The notes beneath the pieces are model-generated. The model worked only from the letters and a program-made list of their open reading frames with translations, did not search any database and was not told where the DNA came from. The position numbers and the translations under genes are program-made. Below, one piece after another: positions 43,829 to 56,897 of a stretch of 64,000 nucleotides of DNA (position 1 is its first letter; every line of letters begins with the position of its first letter). Source of the stretch: Cranoglanis bouderius (taxonomy: Eukaryota > Chordata > Actinopteri > Siluriformes > Cranoglanididae); assembly GCA_023630585.1 (NCBI GenBank), contig CM042552.1, forward strand, positions 814,001-878,000, given 5' to 3'.

Positions 43829-44460
43829 GCTGAGATTCATGATCCTGAATGTATTGTTCAGCCATATATATATATATATACAAAATCAAAACCTAGTTAT
43901 AGAATGTGTCTGGTTTAAGATGATTGTATACCATAAAGCATGAAAACTGATTGCAGGGCTGTCCAATAAATTAATTAAATTAATATTTGATTAACTAATT
44001 GTGTGATGTTTCATTTCACAAATATAAATCTATCAACAAATGTGCCAGTGATGTCAGGATGAGAGTCGAGTGTGAGTATGGTTTGGTTGAGTGTGTAGAG
44101 GAATAACTACACTAGCATTGGGGAAGAGTTAGTAAGCTTGAAAGTACACTTTAAGGACAATGTTAACAAGTGGAAGCCAACATCATGTCTGCAGGTTACA
44201 CATCCAAGGGGCTGGATATAAAGGAAGGACAATAGGGGACCTAAAACAGAACCTTGCGGGACACCGTGTTGTAATTTTTACACTCTGAAGAATCTCAATT
44301 TATGCACAATAAGATCTAATCTGTGTAACATGAAGTGTTTTCAAACATGTCCAATGGTCATAGTCATGGTGTATGACCTGACATACCTGACAGTTATCTC
44401 ATATTTGTCTTTTTACAGCACCCTCTACCGACTACAGGTATAAAAACAAATCCATTCAAT
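43829..44460. other. 3' region of MFAP4-F
   Basis: Short (AT)n at 43865-43880 and an AATAAA at about 43965, a candidate poly(A) signal. Otherwise no gene. Confidence 0.45.
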
Positions 44461-44462
44461 AT

Positions 44463-45730
44463 ACAGTCCCCTCCGAAACTATTCATGTGTTTGTGCTGTA
44501 CACCAAAGACATTTGGGTTTGAGATCAAAAGGAGGATATGGAGACGAGAGTTTAGGATTTCAGCTTTTATTTCCTGGTATTTACATCTAGACGTGTTAAA
44601 CAACATAAAACAGAACCTTTTGTATCAGACCTCCCAGCGGAGCAAAAGTATAGGAACAGATAAATCTTGAAGTAAATCAAAGTAAATAACACTTAATATT
44701 TGGTTGCATATCCCTTACTTGCAATAACTGCATCAAGTCTGAGACTCACTGACACCAATCTGATGCTTTTCCAGGTTTTTACTGCAGCTTCTTTCAGTTG
44801 TTGTTTGGGGGGGGTTCCCCCTTCAGTCTCCTCTTCAGGAGGTGAAATGCTGCTCAGTTGGGTTAAGTTCTGGTGATTGACTTGGCCAGTCTAAAACCTT
44901 CCACTTCCCCCCCCCGATGAAGTCCTTTGTTGAGTCGGCAGTGTGTTTTGGATCGTTGTCTTGCTGCATGATGAAGATCCTCCTGATTAATTCGGATGCA
45001 TTTGTCTGCAAATTGGTGGCAAAATGTTCCTGTAAACTTCTGAATTCATTCTGCTGCTACCATCATGAATTCCATCATCAATAAAGATTAGTGAGACTGT
45101 TCCAGAAGCAGCCGTGCAAGCTACCTCCACCATGTTTCACAGATGAGCTTGTATGTTTTGGATCATGAGCAGATCCTTTCTTTCTCCACACGTTGGCCTT
45201 TCCATCACTTTGGTACAGGTTCATCTTGGTTCCAGAACTTTTGTGGCTCATCTCTGTATTTCTTTGTGAATTCCAATCTGGCTTTCTGATTCTTACTGCT
45301 GATGAGTGGTTTGCATCTTGTGGTACGGCCTCTATATTTCTGCTCTCGAAGTCTTCTTCCAACGGTGGATTGTGATACCTTCACCCCTCCTCTGTGGAGG
45401 TTGTTGGTGATGTCACTGACTGTTGTTTTTGTGTTTTTCTTCACAGCTCTCACAACGTTTCTGTCATCAGCCGTGGTTGTTTTCCTTGGCCGACCCGTTC
45501 AGTGTCTGTTGCTCAGTACACCAGTGGTTTCTTTCTTTTTCAGGGCATTCCAGATTGTTGTATTGGCTATGTCCAATGTTTGTGCAATGCCTCTGATAGA
45601 TTTTCTCTCTTTTCTCAGCTTCAAAATGGCTTGCTTTTCTCCCATAGACAGCTCTCTGGTCTTCATGTTGGTTTATCCTTTTTAACAACAAATGCAGCCT
45701 TCACAGGTGAAACTGAAGGCTAAAACCAAG
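44463..45730 (-). pseudogene. Degenerate Tc1-like transposon with transposase remains
   Basis: The left terminus CAGTCCCCTCCGAAACTATT is Tc1-like. Minus-strand coding in three frames gives, in order, KQAILKLRKERKSIRG (helix-turn-helix), VSDITNNLHRGGVKVSQSTV, TTRCKPLISSKNQKARLEF, VKHGGGS and VLDWPSQSPELNPTEQ. Frameshifts, stops and an internal deletion break it. The opposite terminal repeat was not found. Confidence 0.75.
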
Positions 45731-46600
45731 AGTAGATGTTCAGAGCTATTTATTGTTTAAACAGTCAATCTAATATAGAAGAATTTCTTTGATCAAACTA
45801 TGATTTATTATGTAACCCATCAGGTCCAATCAAAAGTTAAAATAATCAGAGTGATAAGAGATGTTTTAATCGATTGTGAAATGTATTTCAATCATGGAGA
45901 GAGAGTGACTTAATGTTAAATCAGCATTTAAACATGATTATGTTGTAATAGTACATGGAATGTTTTATTAATCAGGAGAATATTCATGTAGGTGAAACTA
46001 GGACAAATTGAATAAACTAAATTGTGGCAAGACGTCAGAAATGTGATCAAAAGAAAAAAAAGGAGACAACCCCTCCTTATGAGATCGTTGTTTTAGAATT
46101 GTATAAAAGCATGGACGTCGATCGTACTCATCAGATGATCTGCAGACGTCTCGGCTTGTTACTATGGTAATAAAGTCTAACACCTTTTTTTGCCATCAAA
46201 AAACCTTGAGACTATTTTTGCTGAAGATGATTTTCCACGACAGTAACAAAAAAACGCCTGTCGGTCACATGTTCCAATATTTTTGGTTAAGCTAACCTTA
46301 GCTACATCATAGTTACCTCACGATAAAGTTACACCAGACAAACTAAAGAAATAGTACTTAAACACAATTCAACAATAATCATACAGAATTCAGCACATAT
46401 CATCAAATGTTAACCTCATATAAAACAAACTGAGGTAAAAAGAGAACAAAATAAATAAATTTAAACTGTAAACTCGCCTCAGCAGCTGCGCTAATCCTGA
46501 CCTACGTCCTGGATAAAGTACCTCAAAAAGATGAAAAGTATATAATTCTGTACTGGATGCCAGTACTTTTACTTTAAACTAAGCGCAAGTCGATGGTCAT
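45731..46600. other. Gene-free spacer between the MFAP4 cluster and gpr107
   Basis: AT-rich, with no recognised gene. A sequence at 46255-46300 may be the end of the preceding transposon. Confidence 0.45.
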
Positions 46601-47021
46601 AGGAAAAAAAAAAAAAGACCCATTCAAGATGGCGGCGCTGTTGGCGTGCCTAGCTAATGCTAGCGATGACGTGTAAACAATCACGAGTCCAAGAAACGTT
46701 ATTTATTTATTCCCACCCACATTCGGATAAACCCACTCTCTTACTTCCGTGTTATGTTCACGTGTACGAACCAATAAGACAGAAGGCGAAAGCATTCGAA
46801 CAAATCCTCACGTAGAAAGCAGGAACGCAGCAGCCAATCGCAGTGCAGGGGGCGGGATTTGCCTGAAAGTGGTTGTGGGGGGGAAAAAAAAAACGACGAT
46901 GTCGCGGAAGTAGGTACCTGGTTAGAAGTGGGAAGTTATAATAAACAGCTAGTTAGCAAAGTAGCTACGAATACTTAGTTTTTTTTTAAGCAGGTGAGTT
47001 AAATTCGGCGGATTATCGACG
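46600..47021 (+). promoter_or_regulatory. Promoter region of gpr107
   Basis: GC content rises and CpGs appear. AAGATGGCGGC (46626-46636) is a YY1-type motif common in TATA-less housekeeping promoters. CCAATCGC lies near 46833. The transcription start cannot be fixed. Confidence 0.45.
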
Positions 47022-48195
47022 ATGATTTTACACCGTGTCGTTTACGTGCTACTTCCGGTTCTGGTGTGTTTAAGCGAGGCCAGAATACATCGCCTTAATC
47101 TGAAGGTAAATTGCTGTTAGCTGTGCTACAGTATGCTAAGCTAAACGAGTTGTGACGACAGCACATGGAAAAAACAAAACAAAACACGGAGTTTATTCAA
47201 CAGAATGAATTAATTCGATGTTTGGAGAGAATCGTTTCTATGAAATAGTGAAGTTTGGTTGTTCCGTTGCTGACGCTCCATCCGTTAATTAAAACTCATA
47301 TACACTACTACATGAAGTCATACACTTTATACTGTACTATAAAACGTTATAACCGGTTAGACCGGAAGTGTGTATGTGGCTAATACCTGTCTCTGTGTGT
47401 GTGTGTGTGTGTGTGTGTTTAACAGCTGTAGTGTAAAGTTGACTCTAGAACCCTGACTGGTCCTATAAATTGTCATGATGAAGCAAAAAAAGGTTCTCCA
47501 GAGAACCCGGAGAGAGAGAGAGAGTTCTAAGTGGAACCCTGTTAGGAAGCGAAGAACATTTGAGGTGTATTATATGATGCAATGTAGTGTCGTGATGGAC
47601 AACTTTCTGTCCCGTCATGCACTACAGGTTGAAAGGGGCGGGGCTTGTGGCAGGTGATTGACAGTACCGTACCAGCAGGGCGATTCACTATTTCTTCTTC
47701 TTCTTCTTCTAATTTTTATTATTATTATTATTATTTACAGTCTAGTGTACGGGTAATGGTGCAACGTCACAATTTCAGTTTTGCAATAAAATAATCTATT
47801 AGCGATAGTTACTGCTGTGGGTGTGGGCGTGGCCTGTGGGTGTGGCCTGACTAGTACCGAGTACTAGAGCACGCGCAGCAGCTCTCGGTTTGATTAGTCA
47901 GTCCCCCAGTCGCAAGAACTTTCCAGAAAGCGTACGGGGTCGGCGAACACGTCGGACACGCCTCATTACCGACATTCCGACACAAAGGAGACACACCATT
48001 GCAGGGAAAGACGAACAGAAGTGCAAGGCATGCTGGGTAAATTAAAACCGTCGATCTTTTCTCTCTGCCTCAGAATGAAACGCGCTACCTGGTCCACCTC
48101 AACACCTTCGGGTACTTCGCTGAGGGCACACTGGATGTCAATCTGCTGTCTCTACAACTTCCTAAAGAGAAGGAAGAATCCTCCACTCTGGTGAG

Positions 48196-48253
<58 letters not shown>

Positions 48254-48750
48254 AATGTCCAATTTATATATAAAAATATAACCCCAAACAACACTTGAAA
48301 GTCATTTATTTATGGGTTTAAGTGACTAAAATATTAATCAGGGATTGATTGATTTATTTATTTATAATTTATAAAAGATCATCATGAACCTGAAATCACA
48401 CCAGCGCCATGTTTGATGTATTTTTTTCCACAAGCCGTCAGACTTTTCCTCGAACCTGCTCTAAAGTATCGGACTAAAAAGTCAGAAAAGTGTATCGCGT
48501 AATCATTTATCACGATATCGATATGACCTTGATATATCGCCCCGCCCTACATACAGGTACCGTTTATATGCGATACGATATTTTTGTCAGATCGCCCAGC
48601 TCTACGTCCATAATAATAATATTGGATTTAATATAAATGATAGATTATAATATTATACTATTGTTGTGTAATAATGCAGGGGTATATCATACAGCTGTTT
48701 ACCGACATATCGTCTATGTATTTATACTCTAAAGGTTCAAATACACTCTG

Positions 48751-48797
<47 letters not shown>

Positions 48798-48850
48798 GGG
48801 CTTCAGTCTGGCCAGGTCCCGGGTAAACAGCATGCTTTCGTACACGGTAA

Positions 48851-48913
<63 letters not shown>

Positions 48914-49073
48914 AATAACAGTACAGGCCAAAATATGTTTGTGTGTCTTCAACCGTCACAGAACGAGGACTCGGACCAGTGCACTCTGTCCAAAATCAAG
49001 AGTGAGGACAATCTGATTCTGTTCACCATCGACCCGAGCACACTGAGGTAGGAGGTGCGTGTGTGTGCGTTCA

Positions 49074-49107
<34 letters not shown>

Positions 49108-49550
49108 TCAGATCTGGTGTTGTCCACTCTGTCAACTCTGTCACCGTGTGTGTTTGCGCAGTGTCAATGTGAAGTCATTCGGTCAGAAGGACAGTGTCTT
49201 ACAGGCTCGGCTGCACACTGAAGTTAAAGGTAAGTCTCACTTCACAGCAGATACACACACACACACACACACACACACTGTGCTCACACTGGCAACCAAT
49301 CAAACAGAGACCGTCACGGTTTTATGCAGATTAATTCTGATGATCCTAGTCTTCAGACAGTCACACGTGCAGGTTGTTTTTATTTTACAGATGTAGGTTA
49401 TGTAACATCACAGGATTATCCACATTTCGGAATATCGTTCCCATCCCATTTGGGAAGAGGCAGCAGAAGGATGGTAATTAGGGTCCTTAATGGGGTAAAT
49501 CCTAGAAACAAGGCTCAATATATAGTTTGGAACAGGAAAGGATGTTGTCG

Positions 49551-49632
<82 letters not shown>

Positions 49633-50454
49633 TCACACGCAGAACAGGAAGTGCGCCGCGGTACCGAACCCGAGACCCGTGAAAGTGAACGCAGCTCGTA
49701 CTCGGGTCTGCACTGGTTCCTGACACAGAAGGGGTCCATTTCTGCGCATAATATCTGCTGCACATAGTAGCACCAAAATAATAAATAAACAAAAAAAATT
49801 TTTGGTGAGTGTGTTGTGTTCTCCATGTGAGTTCGTGATGAACCCGAATGCTGAAGGGAGCGCCAGTTTCCGTTCGGTTTCGGACCTTGCGAACCTACGA
49901 AGCCTGGGACAGTTTTTGAAAACAATCTGGATTTTATTAAAAGGCATTTATGGAAGGTAAGATCTGTTAATTCCCCGACGGAGGGATCCCTGACCGTTTT
50001 TGGACCATTTGAACACATTTATATTACATAATCCCTGGAAAATCCCACGAGCTGACGTTCTAATTTGCGTTTAACCTGGAAGTTGTTCAATGTTTGATGT
50101 ACACCCTGAGTGGGCGGGGCTTAGATGGGCGTTTTTTTGCTCACTGGTTGTTATTGAAACCCGATTTGTGGGATTTGATTGGGACATCCGTACACTAGGT
50201 GGTGCTATACACCTACAGCTAAAAACCATGACCCACCAACACACGGGTGGTCTATTAGAAGAATCTTTTCCACCCATCTACACTGTGACAAATTAGGCAT
50301 GTTGCTGTACAGTGAATCTGGCCTCCTGCACTAGGACTGGATCACAAGTTCAACAGTCGAGAAACCAGACTGTGGAAAATGCAAATGAATATTCAGTGAA
50401 AGAGACGAAAATATTCTGTTTAAAACTAATAAAACGGTGTTATTCGAATTATTA

Positions 50455-50502
<48 letters not shown>

Positions 50503-52118
50503 GCATTCTCGCTGTTGCTGAGGATGGCTCCATATGGACAGCCTAAATATACATCAGACTACTGAGGATGGTACCACTTAAAGAACCATGAAGATGCTTT
50601 GGACTGCAGTTGATATGGACAGTTTTACACTCAAGTCTCCATCAGTGAACAGTGGAGAAGTTCAACAAAATCAGACTTCACATTAAAACTGTAATGAATT
50701 TTCCTGGTTTCACAACTGCACTATTTGACCATGTAGCATTAGCACATTTATAGAAGGGATTGATTTATTTATTTATTTATTTATAATCGCACTATCCGGT
50801 GTCACCCAGATGAGGACGGGTTCCCTTTTGAGTCTGGTTCCTCTCAAGGTTTCTTCCTCATATCGTCTCAGGGAGGTTTTTCCTCACCACCGTCGCCTCT
50901 GGCTGCTCATTAGGGATAAATTCATACATTTAAACCCAAGGTTTGAGGGGGGTGTCTTGACTATTCCAAGGGGTTTATTTGAGAATCTCTTCTTCAATTT
51001 TGTTCCTTCAGTTGCTCGGAAGAAAAGAGATGACCATAAATCAGATCCCAGTTCAGATCAAAAGCCTGCTGACCCGAACACTGGCAAGAATAATGCAGAC
51101 ACAGGGACTCATGATAAAGACACACCGGCCACTGGGAATAAAGATAAAGACACACCGGCCACTGGGAATAAAGATAAAGACACACCGGCCACTGGGAATA
51201 AAGATAAAGACACACCGGCCACTGGGAATAAAGATAAAGACACACCGGCCACTGGGAATAAAGATAAAGACACACCGGCCACTGGGAATAAAGATAAAGA
51301 CACACCGGCCACTGGGAATAAAGATAAACAGTCAGAAGAGAAAAAGAATAATGATAATACGCCTGGTGAAGACGCTGCTGGGAAAGTGGACAAGACCAAA
51401 GAGGACACGTCTCTTAGCGAGGTGTGTTTAAGTTGGAGCTTAAAAATATCCAAGGTTTTGCCCTTCAGTTCCCTGTGTAACCTTTGACCTTCACTCCCGA
51501 TCAGGTGACGAGCATGAACGGAGTGACGCTGGTCCTGAATCAGTATGGAGACGCCTACAATTTCACAGTGAGTCCCAGCACGCTGATTAGAACGTGAATA
51601 ATGGAATAACCATACGTCAGTGATAAACCTGTAGGGGTGTGGTGATAACTACAGGTAAATACGGTAAAGCAATTTGGTGGCATCTTCAGCTGAGGGCAAA
51701 AGACCCCATGCCATTATTGGGGAAAAAAAAAAAAAAAATGTTCCACTATTTTTGCAGCATATTTACAAAACAAGTAGAATCCCAAAGGGTGTGTTTGTCA
51801 TAAATACACTGATCCACAAGCTATAGCAAAATAAACAAAAAGAACCTACAGAAAGTTTTCCTGTGAGCTTCTTGGTCCTCAGACCTGATTTGAAGAAGTC
51901 AGTGTTGGACATCAGATATGATGTGAGATAATGACATATTTGGAACAGATATCCTCTTCCTGTGTATCGCTGTGTGTAAACCGATGTGATTAATATCTCA
52001 CTGTCTCTCAGTTTCATATCACTATGGGTGCTGAGGATCAGGGCCTGTACAATCTGAACTTCCATTACTGCTCCAAAGACAAGCCTGGTGCCGTCAGCCC
52101 GTACTCCCTCAGTGTAAG

Positions 52119-52158
<40 letters not shown>

Positions 52159-52214
52159 CAGAACTACTACACAACCTCTACACACACACGCGCACACACA
52201 CACACACACACACT

Positions 52215-52245
<31 letters not shown>

Positions 52246-52419
52246 CCTCAGAACTACTACACAACCTCTACACACACACACACCCTCAGAACTACTACAC
52301 AACCTCTACACACACACACACGCACGCACACACACACACACCCTCAGAACTACTACACAACCTCTACACACACACACACGCACGCACACACACACACACC
52401 CTCAGAACTACTACACAAC

Positions 52420-52456
<37 letters not shown>

Positions 52457-52567
52457 ACCTCAGAACTACTACACAACCTCTACACACACACGCACACACA
52501 CACACACCCTCAGAACTACTACACAACCTCTACACACACACACACACCCTCAGAACTACTACACAAC

Positions 52568-52598
<31 letters not shown>

Positions 52599-52727
52599 AC
52601 CTCAGAACTACTACACAACCTCTACACACACACACACACGCACACACACACAACCTCAGAACTACTACACAACCTCTACACACACACACACGCACACACA
52701 CACACACCCTCAGAACTACTACACAAC

Positions 52728-52772
<45 letters not shown>

Positions 52773-53003
52773 CAGAACTACTACACAACCTCTACACACA
52801 CACACACAACCTAAGAACTACTAAACAACCTCTACACACACACACACACACAACCTCAGAACTACTAAACAACCTCTACACACACACACACAGACACAAC
52901 CTCAGAACAACTAAACAATCTCTACACACACACACACACACACACACAACCTCAGAACTACTAAACAAACCTCTACGCAAACAACACCTGAAACAACTAA
53001 ACA

Positions 53004-53037
<34 letters not shown>

Positions 53038-53192
53038 GTGGAGATCAGAGAGAAGAACCCGGGTGGCTTTCTCTCAGCTGCTGACATTCCTCTACCTCGT
53101 CTCTACATTAGCATGGCTGCCCTGTTCCTAACAGCAGCCATCATCTGGACATCAACACTGCTCAAACACAAGTATATAAATATAAATACACA

Positions 53193-53249
<57 letters not shown>

Positions 53250-53358
53250 ACACCCCACACACACACACATTATCAGAATAGTGAAAACAAAAATGATATA
53301 CCTATTACCCATCATGTTCACTTAACACACAGGCCTGTAATCATATGCTCTGTTTAGC

Positions 53359-53415
<57 letters not shown>

Positions 53416-53928
53416 AGGTACAGTGTGTTTAAGATCCACTGGCTGATGGCAGCTCTCGCCTACACCAAAGCCGTGTCTTTGGTTTTCCACAGTGTGAGTA
53501 AAACGCCATCCCGTGACATCACTGCTACTTAATATTCTCTGTTCTCTGATTGGTTGAAACCCGTCCTCCATCTTCACGCCCATTGCATTGAACAGCAGAA
53601 TGTTTTTCCCCTCAGTGGTGTACTAATGTTCCTTTGTGTGGATTAAACACAAAGTGAATTTTTCTAATATGTGAATATTTTGGTATGTTTTTATATTTTG
53701 TATATTACCAGTTAAATTTGACGTGGTATGAAATGCTGATGTTTATTAAAAAAAAAATAAATAAATAAATAAATAAACAGTGAAAGGAACACTTTAAACC
53801 TTAATGATGTACACAAAGCATTGAGTGGGTTTTTTACATATCTATCATTCAGATTAACTATCACTTCATCAACATGGAGGGGCATCCTATCGAAGGCTGG
53901 GCTGTAATGTACTACATCACTCACCTGT

Positions 53929-53959
<31 letters not shown>

Positions 53960-55177
53960 CACGTGTGTGTGTGTGTGTGTGTGCGTGTGTGTGTTTGTGT
54001 GTGATCAACAGAATAAAAATCAGTTTTTAAGCTGTGATTGTGTGTGAAATGTGTGTGTAACGTTTCTGTCTGCAGCCTGAAGGGGGCGCTGCTGTTCATA
54101 ACCCTGGCTCTGATAGGAACTGGTTTCGCTTTCATCAAATACATCCTCTCTGACAAGGAGAAGAAGATCTTCATGATCGTCATCCCTCTACAGGTGTGTG
54201 AGTGTTTAATTAGGGTTCTGCCAATTCATCCATTCAATCTGCTGACCGATGGGTTGATTTAATTGGTCTGTTGGAACAATTGGTTGCATTTGATTGGCTG
54301 GTTGATTTTCATGCATTTCATTTGCCTTTAAAGCATGAAACTGGATTGATTGATTAATTGATTGATTGATTAATTGGTTTGTTGGGTTGTTGATTGATTA
54401 GCATTGAATAGCTGATTGATTGGGAGATTGATTCATTGAGTACGTGGGTGATTGGTTAATTATTTGATAGTTTTGCTTTTCTGATTGATTGATTAATTGT
54501 TTAGATGGTTGGTTTATTGATTGATTGATTAACCGATTGATTGACGTGCAGGTGTTGGCTAACGTGGCATACATCATCATCGAGGAGACGGAGGAAGGCT
54601 CGAGTGAGTACGCACTGTGGAGGGAGATCCTGTTCCTCGTAGACCTCATCTGCTGTGGAGCCATCCTCTTCCCCGTCGTCTGGTGTGTGTGTGTGTGTGT
54701 GTGTGTTTCTATAGTGTGTGTGTGTTTCTATAGTGTGTGTGTGTTTCTATAGTGTGTGTGTGTTTCTATAGTGTGTATCTGAGCTGTTTTAATTATTGTG
54801 TGTAACATCATTGCAGGTCGATTCGACACCTGCAGGAGGCCTCTACTACAGACGGCAAAGGTGTGTGTGCAAAGGTGTCATTTATTACATAGTCTCTAAA
54901 GTAAATCTGACCAAAGACTTTCTGTGGTATTTCAGTCTTTAAGTGTGTGTGTGTGTGTGTGTGTGTGTCTCCTGTAGCTGCAGTAAACTTAGAGAAGCTG
55001 AAGCTCTTCAGGCATTACTACGTGATGGTGAGCTCTGATCATTTTGTACTAAAAATATACAAACTAAAGCGTACCATATTGTCCAGACTTCTGTGTGCTA
55101 CTCCTTCAGCTGTGGTGGTTAATAAATAATAGTAAATAGAAATATTCAATTGATCACAATACAGAATAAGTGTAGTA

Positions 55178-55219
<42 letters not shown>

Positions 55220-56688
55220 CGTGTGTTATATCTACTTCACGAGGATCATCGCTATCCTGCTGAAAGTCACCGTACCCTTCCAGTGGCAGTGGTGCCAAGA
55301 GGTGGGATCTTCCGGCCCCTTTTAATAATGTCCCCACTTCTTGTTCCCATATCCCATAGTAAGTTTATCCTTGTCCTGTCTCTCTCTGTAGTTCCTGATA
55401 GAGGTGTCCACTCTGGTGTTCTTCGTGTTAACGGGATTTAAGTTCCGGCCAGCATCCAATAACCCGTACCTGCAGCTGCCTCTGGACGAGGAGGACCTGG
55501 AGATGGACGAAGTGTAAGACACACACCCTGGATACACAGTTTTCCTGAGACCACTAGTTTTCATAGTATTCCTGGTTCCATTAATTTTACTAGATCCCCT
55601 CGTTCCACTAGTTTTACTAGTTTTCCTGGTTCCACTAGTTTTCCTGGTTCCATTAATTTGACCAGTTTTCCTGGTTCCACCAGTTTTCCTGGTTCCACCA
55701 GTTTTCCTGGTTCCATTAATTTGACCAGTTTTCCTGGTTCCATTAATTTGACCAGTTTTCCTGGTTCCACTAGTTTTACTAGTTTTCCTGGTTCCACTAG
55801 TTTTACTAGTTTTCCTGGTTCCACCACTTTTCCTGGTTCCATTAATTTTACCAGTTTTCCTGGTTCCACTAGTTTTCCTGGTTCCACCATTTTTCCTGGT
55901 TCCATTAATTTTACCAGTTTTCCTGGTTCCACCAGTTTTACTAGTTTTCCTGGTTCCACCAGTTTTCCTGGTTCCACCAGTTTTACTAGTTTTCCTGGTT
56001 CCACCAGTTTTCCTGGTTCCACCAGTTTTCCTGGTTCCATTAATTTTACTAGTTTTCCTGGTTCCATTAATTTTACTAGTTTTCCTGGTTCCACCAGTTT
56101 TCCTGGTTCCACCAGTTTTACTAGTTTCCTGGTTTCTCTTTTTTTGCTAGTTTTCCTGGTTCCGCTAAGTTTCCCGGTTCCCATACTTTCCTTCCATGTC
56201 CTTTGTAAATCAGCAGCCTCAGAGTTCTCATTCCTTTCTGATTTTCTGAAGCACTTCCACGTTTACTAGATCCACAGTTCCTCTAAAGATCCTGTAGTTT
56301 TCCTAGATTTCCTAGTTTTCTTTGATCCCTTATTTTTCCAAGTTCTCCTGGTTTTCACAACTCTTCTAATTTCTCTAGTCCTCATGGTTCTCCTAAACTC
56401 CTCAGTCTTAAACTTAAACTTAAACTTACAGCTTTACCTGTGACTGATTTATAAAAAAAAAAAAAAATTAAAAAAAAGCACTGACACTGGAGACTCCTTC
56501 CATAAATGTTAAACATGTCCTTACAGAAAACATCACCATTTTATACAGAGCGTCTGCCGTCCACGTCCCTGTGTGTGTAAAATAATCTCTGTGTCTGCAG
56601 TGTGACCGAGTCCGGGGTGTTGGAGGGCATCTCGAAGGTGAAGAAGACGTCCAACGGACGAGAGAGACACAGAGAGCCTGCCTTGTGA
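47022..56688 (+). CDS. gpr107: GPR107/GPR108-family Golgi seven-transmembrane protein
   Basis: Eighteen exons join in frame to 633 residues: 47022-47105, 48074-48190, 48796-48846, 48962-49047, 49162-49229, 51012-51421, 51505-51567, 52012-52113, 53038-53171, 53418-53493, 53853-53926, 54076-54193, 54552-54682, 54817-54860, 54978-55027, 55218-55301, 55392-55513, 56601-56688. A signal peptide (VLLPVLVCLSEARIH) is followed by a lumenal domain (VHLNTFGYFAEG) and a furin-type RKKR near residue 138. Then come seven DTPATGNKDK repeats and the second lumenal half (LNFHYCS). Seven hydrophobic segments run from residue 349 (LYISMAALFLTAAIIW), through HWLMAALAYTKAVSLVF and LANVAYIIIEE, to FLIEVSTLVFFVLTGF. 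The tail ends VVTESGVLEG. This family acts in the Golgi/trans-Golgi in membrane trafficking. The furin site and segments such as IPLPRLYISM and EGWAVMYYITHL favour GPR107 over GPR108, but the paralogue is not certain. Exon 6 is enlarged by the repeats. Confidence 0.9.
48200..48251. repeat. (GT)n next to the gpr107 exon 2 donor
   Basis: About 26 GT units beginning about ten bases after the GTGAGC donor. Confidence 0.95.
48757..48911. repeat. (GT)n tracts flanking gpr107 exon 3
   Basis: One tract ends directly in the TAG acceptor at 48793-48795. A second starts about nine bases after the donor (48855-48911). The 51-base exon is thus sandwiched between UG-rich runs in the transcript. Confidence 0.95.
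49230..51011. repeat. gpr107 intron 5 with repeats
   Basis: No additional exon was recognised. It holds (CA)n 49252-49278, (AT)n 49552-49631, (ATT)n 50446-50502, (ATTT)n 50759-50784 and a reverse copy of the dispersed repeat at about 50800-50960 (TCAAGGTTTCTTCCTCATAT). The middle part (49640-50440) is unique. Confidence 0.7.
51119..51328 (+). repeat. Coding 30-bp minisatellite in gpr107 exon 6
   Basis: Seven tandem, apparently identical 30-bp units encode DTPATGNKDK seven times. The unit length keeps the reading frame. The array lies in the lumenal domain, just after the furin-type site. Confidence 0.97.
52120..53036. repeat. Compound (CA)n plus 25-bp minisatellite in gpr107 intron 8
   Basis: CA runs of varied length alternate with the unit CTCAGAACTACTACACAACC followed by TCTA. 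I count 12 exact and about 4 diverged units; the diverged ones sit at the 3' end. A GT run then leads to the exon 9 acceptor. The long open frames across it are repeat artefacts. Confidence 0.95.
53186..53413. repeat. (CA)n and (GT)n tracts in gpr107 intron 9
   Basis: A CA tract (53188-53272) and a GT tract (53366-53411) that ends six bases before the exon 10 acceptor. The two are complementary and could form a hairpin in the intron RNA. Confidence 0.9.
55514..56600. repeat. gpr107 last intron with TTTTCCTGGTTCCA minisatellite
   Basis: From about 55565 to 56175 the intron consists of units TTTTCCTGGTTCCA plus CCAG, CTAG or TTAATTTGACCAG-type spacers. It reads open on both strands (about 200 codons each) only because the units are multiples of three. 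No protein is claimed. Confidence 0.92.
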
Positions 56689-56819
56689 TGATGACACTCC
56701 GGGGGAGGAGCCTGGACTGTTAAACTCCACCCCCTTTATTGAGCTATTCCGCCTATAGTTGCTTCCAAGACATCCACAGAAGCGATCAGCTATGCACGAG
56801 AGGGGGGAGGAAAAGCGGT

Positions 56820-56897
<78 letters not shown>

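Noticed and set aside
45078..45691. Minus-strand frames as host genes
   Set aside because: They are frame-shifted pieces of a Tc1-like transposase.
52024..52824. 266-codon plus-strand open frame rich in His and Thr
   Set aside because: It begins in gpr107 exon 8 and then runs through CA repeats and a 25-bp minisatellite in the intron; the exon's own GTAAGA donor ends the real coding part.
55561..56269. Open frames of about 200 codons on both strands (GKLVEP-type and FPGST-type repeats)
   Set aside because: Both are translations of an intronic minisatellite whose unit lengths avoid stops; no splice or start context and no domain.
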